Positions 5,908 through 8,875 of a DNA stretch of 8,875 nt are shown here, one piece after another (position 1 is the stretch's first letter; the number at the start of each line of letters is the position of its first letter). This DNA comes from Acidobacteriota bacterium (GTDB lineage: Bacteria > Acidobacteriota > Terriglobia > Terriglobales > Acidobacteriaceae): NCBI GenBank assembly GCA_021781255.1, contig JAJXXG010000076.1:1-8875 (forward strand). The letters run 5' to 3'. The notes under the pieces are model-generated. The model saw only the letters and a program-made list of their open reading frames with translations. It searched no databases and was not told the origin of the DNA. The position numbers and the translations under genes were made by a program.

Positions 5908-6051
5908 TGCGGACCCCAATCCAGTAGAATTTGTAAAATCACCGAGAAATCCCCTAAACCCTCATGGACACTGGCGATTTAACGCTTCCCAGCGTATTCG
6001 CTTCTATCTGAAATTTGGGGCAATTTCGTCACTTTTAGAAACCTCTGAAAA

Positions 6052-6162
6052 TACTCCCAATGGACAACTGGCGCGGGTAATTTGGAGGCGGCGGTCAACA
6101 TCTATCAGCATCGCAAGCGGCTCGCCAAGATCAACCAACGGCTGGCATTGCAAGGGGCGTAG
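6052..6162 (+). pseudogene. Tail of an unidentified reading frame inside the inverted repeats
   Basis: Open from the left inverted repeat to TAG 6160-6162. The last 25 codons read EAAVNIYQHRKRLAKINQRL and onward: basic, helix-forming and protein-like. No start codon with a ribosome-binding site precedes it. It appears to be the C-terminus of a protein whose 5' part was lost at the inverted repeat. The family is not recognised. It is followed at close range by a second start with a very good ribosome-binding site, as in an operon. Confidence 0.3.
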
Positions 6163-6183
6163 TGTGCCCGCCGGAGGTCGAAG

Positions 6184-6252
6184 ATGGCCTTCGGCGGGAA
6201 AAACGGACAGCTCAACCCCCGTCAAAACGCTGACTTCATGCGGATGAAGTGA
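6184..6252 (+). CDS. Possible 22-residue ORF with strong ribosome-binding site
   Basis: ATG 6184 is preceded by GGAGGT (6173-6178) at a 5-nt spacing, the best Shine-Dalgarno sequence noticed in this accessory stretch. The product begins MAFGGKNGQLNPRQNADF and stops at TGA 6250-6252. It starts 21 nt after the stop of the preceding frame. It may be a genuine tiny gene, but more likely it is the beginning of a longer gene truncated when the inverted-repeat element formed. Confidence 0.25.
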   Translation: MAFGGKNGQLNPRQNADFMRMK

Positions 6253-6302
6253 AATCCCACAGGCAGGACCTCATAACTCGGCATTTTTCAGAGGTTCCCT
6301 AA

Positions 6303-6481
6303 GGCTGTGTCCGGCGGGTTCCAGGACGCTCCACTCCTGCGCAAAACTCCCTGGTGAGCTCTTTCCAATGTCCACGGACTCTAGCGCTTCACGAGACAGT
6401 GCCCTTGGAGTGCGACAAACAGTGCGCTTTGCATCACCCTTGCACTCCGCCACAATGACAGTCAGCCCCAAAAGCTTAGGA
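6303..6481. other. Intergenic stretch downstream of the cytochrome gene
   Basis: About 180 bp between the inverted-repeat element and the stop of the cytochrome b/c gene. It holds one 7-bp inverted repeat (GGAGTGC 6407-6413, GCACTCC 6442-6448) with a long 28-nt spacer, and no T-rich terminator. A 73-codon minus-strand frame begins over the cytochrome stop codon and runs into the inverted repeat. I see no support for it as a gene beyond its being open. Confidence 0.3.
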
Positions 6482-8875
6482 TTACTTCTCATCAGCGGAC
6501 GAGGGCATGGAGCGAATATACGCCACTAGAGCTTGCATATCCGGTGGATTCAGATTGGTGAGAGGCATGCCGCCCCTCTGCATCCGAATGGTGTGGTGCC
6601 GCAGCAGATTTTCGAGAACATCCGCCGGCAGAAGAGAAGCTGTGCCCGCCAATGGAGGAGCGGCAACCGTTCCGTGCAATCCCCCAACTCCGTGGCAGGT
6701 TTCACATGTCATGCGCTGGAATATTTTTTGGCCGCGCAAGGCCAGCGGGCTGAGCGGAGCAGGTGGTGCCGCGGGCGCAGACGGGGCCTGCGCGATTTCC
6801 GGGCTTGCTACAGGTTGCCTATATGCCGTCTGAACACCGGGATTTGCCGCGGAACTTGGAGCTGCGGCGGGTGCAGGCTCCAGGCTGGACAGATAGGACA
6901 CGAGTTGTTGCGTCTGCGTGTTGTTCAGAGCCACCGTGGGCATGCCTCCGGCTCGCATCTTGCTGGTCGGATGATGCAACAGCGCAGGAAGTTTGTCGCC
7001 AGGGAATTTCTTCGCGATGCCAATGAGCGACGGGGCAAACTGCGTACCTTGTGCTGCTGGTCCGTGGCAGGCTGCGCAACCCTGCGAAAGAAAGAGTGCG
7101 CGTCCAGGACTTGGAGCAGTTGCCGCCGCAGTAGCAAGGGGCGGCGTAGCGGTGGCTGAAGCTTCGGGTGAAGGCGTATTTGCGGGGGAGCCCGCCGAAG
7201 GCGTTGAAGTCGGAGCCATCTCCGGATACCGAACGCTTCCACCCTGGGCGGCCACAGCGGCAACCGCCAGCTGCGGTGGCTGCTCCTGCTGTGAACGCAG
7301 TGTGCGCAGATAGGCGATCAGCGAGCTCCGTTGATCCGGCGTTCCGAAGACAGGCGGCATTCCTCCAGCTTTCATTTTGGCGCTCGGGCTCTCAAGAAGG
7401 CTCGCCAGTTGCGAGTCGGAGACGTGCGCGATCAGGGGAGCCAGCGCGGGCGCGCGGCCACCTTCGCCCGATGCTCCGTGGCAGGCAAAACAAGCACGTT
7501 CCTGGTAGAGTTGCCGACCGGCGGCAGCAGCAGTGGACAGTTGCGCCGGGCCCGCAGCTTGCGGTTGCCCCGCAGGTCCAGGGACACCCATCGCGGCAGA
7601 GCCAGCCTCTTTGGCCGTCCCAGCGGATTGCGGAGACGCGCCGGATGATGCCTGCACATTGGCCGCACTGGTTCCAATCACGCCCAGGTAAGCCAGCAAT
7701 GCAGACATGTCGCTTGCGGAAACGTCCACCGCTGGCATGTGCCCCGCACGCATCGCAGCATTCGGGTTGTGCAGGAGCGCAATCAATTGCGGCTCAGGGA
7801 ATTTCGTGGTAACTCCCTTGAGACTAGGTGCAACGGTGCTTCCAAGGCCAACTTCTCCATGACAGCCGGAACATCCGTGCGCCTGGAAAATTCCCCTGCC
7901 CTGCGATACCAGCGGACTGACTGGGCCGATCGGGAGCGCAAGCGGGCCGGTGCCGCCGGGAGACTCGATATATGGCTCAAACGGTGCGGCAGTGTAGGCC
8001 TTCTCCTGCGTCTCCTGAAGCGCGAGTTGCGCGGCCGTAGAGGGATCTTCCAGGTCGTCCAGGTGGCTTCTAACGCCGAGATAGAAGGTGCCCATAATGA
8101 CTATGGCGACTGCCAGAACGGGAATGGGTCTGCGCCACGGCCTGCGCTCAAGCCTGCGATCTAGAAACGGCAGCAGAAAAAACAGCGCGGCAAGAAGGCC
8201 GGGGGTGACCACGACCGCGAACACCACCTTCGGTCCTTCCCAGAACTTGAGCCACTCGAACATGGGCAGGTAATACCACTCTGGCCGGGGCAGGAAATGG
8301 GTATCCGCAGGATTGGCGATGGGGCCCAGACCTTCCGGATGAAAATAGGCGAGGAAGCCAAGGCCTACCATCAGGAGCAGGGCGAATGCCATATCCATCA
8401 GAACCTGGCGCGGATAGAACCCTTGCGGAGCGAGCTTTGGCTCGATGGGATCTTCGTTGATCGGACCAGCCGCTCCTGCCTTGCGAAACAGGAAGATGTG
8501 GATGCTGATGAATGCGAAAATGGCCCCGGGAATCAGGAAGACATGAGCGACGTAAAAGCGCGACAAGGTGAGTGTGCCGATGGTATCGCCGCCGCGCAGC
8601 AATCTGGTCAACCACTCGCCGATCACGGGTATCTCACCGACGATGTTGGTGCCAACGGCAGTCGCAAAGTATGCTTTCTGATCCCAGGGCAGCAGATAGC
8701 CCGTAAAGCCCATGCCAAGCACGAAGAGTGAGAGTGTGGCTCCGGAGAGCCAGAGCAACTCTCGCCGCCCCTTGAATGAGCCATAGAGAAACGTCTGCAG
8801 AAAATGCAGAAGCAGCACGATAATCATCGCGCTGGAGCCGTAATAATGCAGACTGCGCAGGAACGCTCCCGCCGC
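6482..8875 (-). CDS. Cytochrome b (b6f-like) fused to four cytochrome c domains, 5' partial
   Basis: Membrane quinol-oxidising subunit of a bc-type complex with 797 visible residues; the start lies outside the window. The cytochrome b part (about 1-275) keeps the four haem-b ligands H10/H24 (14 apart) and H111/H126 (15 apart), plus the Qo motif PEWY at 198-201. Three helices follow helix D, as in b6 plus subunit IV joined in one chain. Then come four periplasmic mono-haem c domains, with CSGCH at 335-339, CFACH at 462-466, CAACH at 600-604 and CETCH at 724-728. Each is followed by an M-x-x-G-x-MP segment supplying the likely Met ligand, and by a closing LxxYL/I helix. Ala/Pro/Ser/Gln-rich linkers of 30-70 residues separate the domains. 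Domains 1 and 3 are the most alike. It would carry electrons from quinol towards a terminal oxidase or soluble carrier. A Rieske gene would be expected upstream, outside the window. Confidence 0.92.
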   Translation of the reverse strand, partial: AAGAFLRSLHYYGSSAMIIVLLLHFLQTFLYGSFKGRRELLWLSGATLSLFVLGMGFTGYLLPWDQKAYFATAVGTNIVGEIPVIGEWLTRLLRGGDTIGTLTLSRFYVAHVFLIPGAIFAFISIHIFLFRKAGAAGPINEDPIEPKLAPQGFYPRQVLMDMAFALLLMVGLGFLAYFHPEGLGPIANPADTHFLPRPEWYYLPMFEWLKFWEGPKVVFAVVVTPGLLAALFFLLPFLDRRLERRPWRRPIPVLAVAIVIMGTFYLGVRSHLDDLEDPSTAAQLALQETQEKAYTAAPFEPYIESPGGTGPLALPIGPVSPLVSQGRGIFQAHGCSGCHGEVGLGSTVAPSLKGVTTKFPEPQLIALLHNPNAAMRAGHMPAVDVSASDMSALLAYLGVIGTSAANVQASSGASPQSAGTAKEAGSAAMGVPGPAGQPQAAGPAQLSTAAAAGRQLYQERACFACHGASGEGGRAPALAPLIAHVSDSQLASLLESPSAKMKAGGMPPVFGTPDQRSSLIAYLRTLRSQQEQPPQLAVAAVAAQGGSVRYPEMAPTSTPSAGSPANTPSPEASATATPPLATAAATAPSPGRALFLSQGCAACHGPAAQGTQFAPSLIGIAKKFPGDKLPALLHHPTSKMRAGGMPTVALNNTQTQQLVSYLSSLEPAPAAAPSSAANPGVQTAYRQPVASPEIAQAPSAPAAPPAPLSPLALRGQKIFQRMTCETCHGVGGLHGTVAAPPLAGTASLLPADVLENLLRHHTIRMQRGGMPLTNLNPPDMQALVAYIRSMPSSADEK

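Larger units (their letters stand above)
6035..6302. mobile_element. Inverted-repeat-bounded segment, MITE-like or IS remnant
   Basis: AACCTCTGAAAA at 6040-6051 is repeated in inverted orientation at 6285-6296 (12 of 12). Including the outer TTAG (6035-6038) and CTAA (6299-6302), the match extends to about 17 bases with one indel. Both ends abut a TA dinucleotide, which fits insertion at TA, though TA is too short to prove a target duplication. The interior (about 230 bp) is too short for a transposase. It contains the 3' end of one plus-strand reading frame and the start of another. This may be a non-autonomous element or a deleted IS carrying captured DNA. The IS family is not identified. 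Confidence 0.5.

Noticed and set aside
6004..6225. 73-codon minus-strand frame across the inverted-repeat element
   Set aside because: The plus strand of the same DNA has a better case, with a strong ribosome-binding site and an operon-like junction.
6271..6492. 73-codon minus-strand frame starting over the cytochrome stop codon
   Set aside because: It has no recognisable family and no ribosome-binding site beyond the overlap, and it runs into the inverted repeat of the neighbouring element. Probably open by chance.

Overview
The window looks like part of an Acidobacteriota chromosome, probably class Terriglobia. It is GC-rich, and it carries a secreted von Willebrand factor A protein of the type expanded in that phylum. 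It also has an integrase fragment whose N-terminal sequence resembles integrases I associate with Acidobacteria. This assignment is recognition from memory; no search was run.

Left part (1-4260), three well-supported genes. A minus-strand secreted VWA-domain protein has an unusual Gly-Tyr-Pro repeat. Divergent from it is a plus-strand NapH/NosR-like polytopic protein with two CxxxCP loops and two 4Fe-4S clusters. Convergent with that is a minus-strand protein joining a DUF192-like N-terminus, an exact 3 x 40-residue repeat and a C-terminal PilZ (cyclic-di-GMP-type) domain. A perfect 18-bp stem hairpin lies just past the VWA gene. A CRP/FNR-like palindrome lies in the divergent intergenic region.

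Middle part (about 4260-6480), a decayed accessory stretch. It contains a seven-unit 12-bp repeat, an orphan terminator facing leftward, two diverged copies of a segment of about 100 bp lying about 528 bp apart, and one or two small ORFs. It also holds the N-terminal piece of a tyrosine-integrase-like gene with an in-frame TAG at codon 7. About 107 bp upstream of that start lies the 5' half of a tRNA-Gly gene, cut off in the anticodon loop. Further right is a roughly 260-bp segment bounded by inverted repeats, MITE-like or an IS remnant, that holds gene fragments. Together these read as the ruins of an integrative element that used a tRNA gene.

Right part (6482 to window end), one large minus-strand gene entering from outside the window. 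It is a cytochrome b of b6f-like layout fused to four successive mono-heme cytochrome c domains. It is the core of a quinol-oxidising bc-type complex with its electron wire built into one polypeptide, and it is the most striking item in the window. The NapH-like protein and the cytochrome bc gene both belong to quinone-linked electron transfer, but nothing in the sequence shows that they act together.
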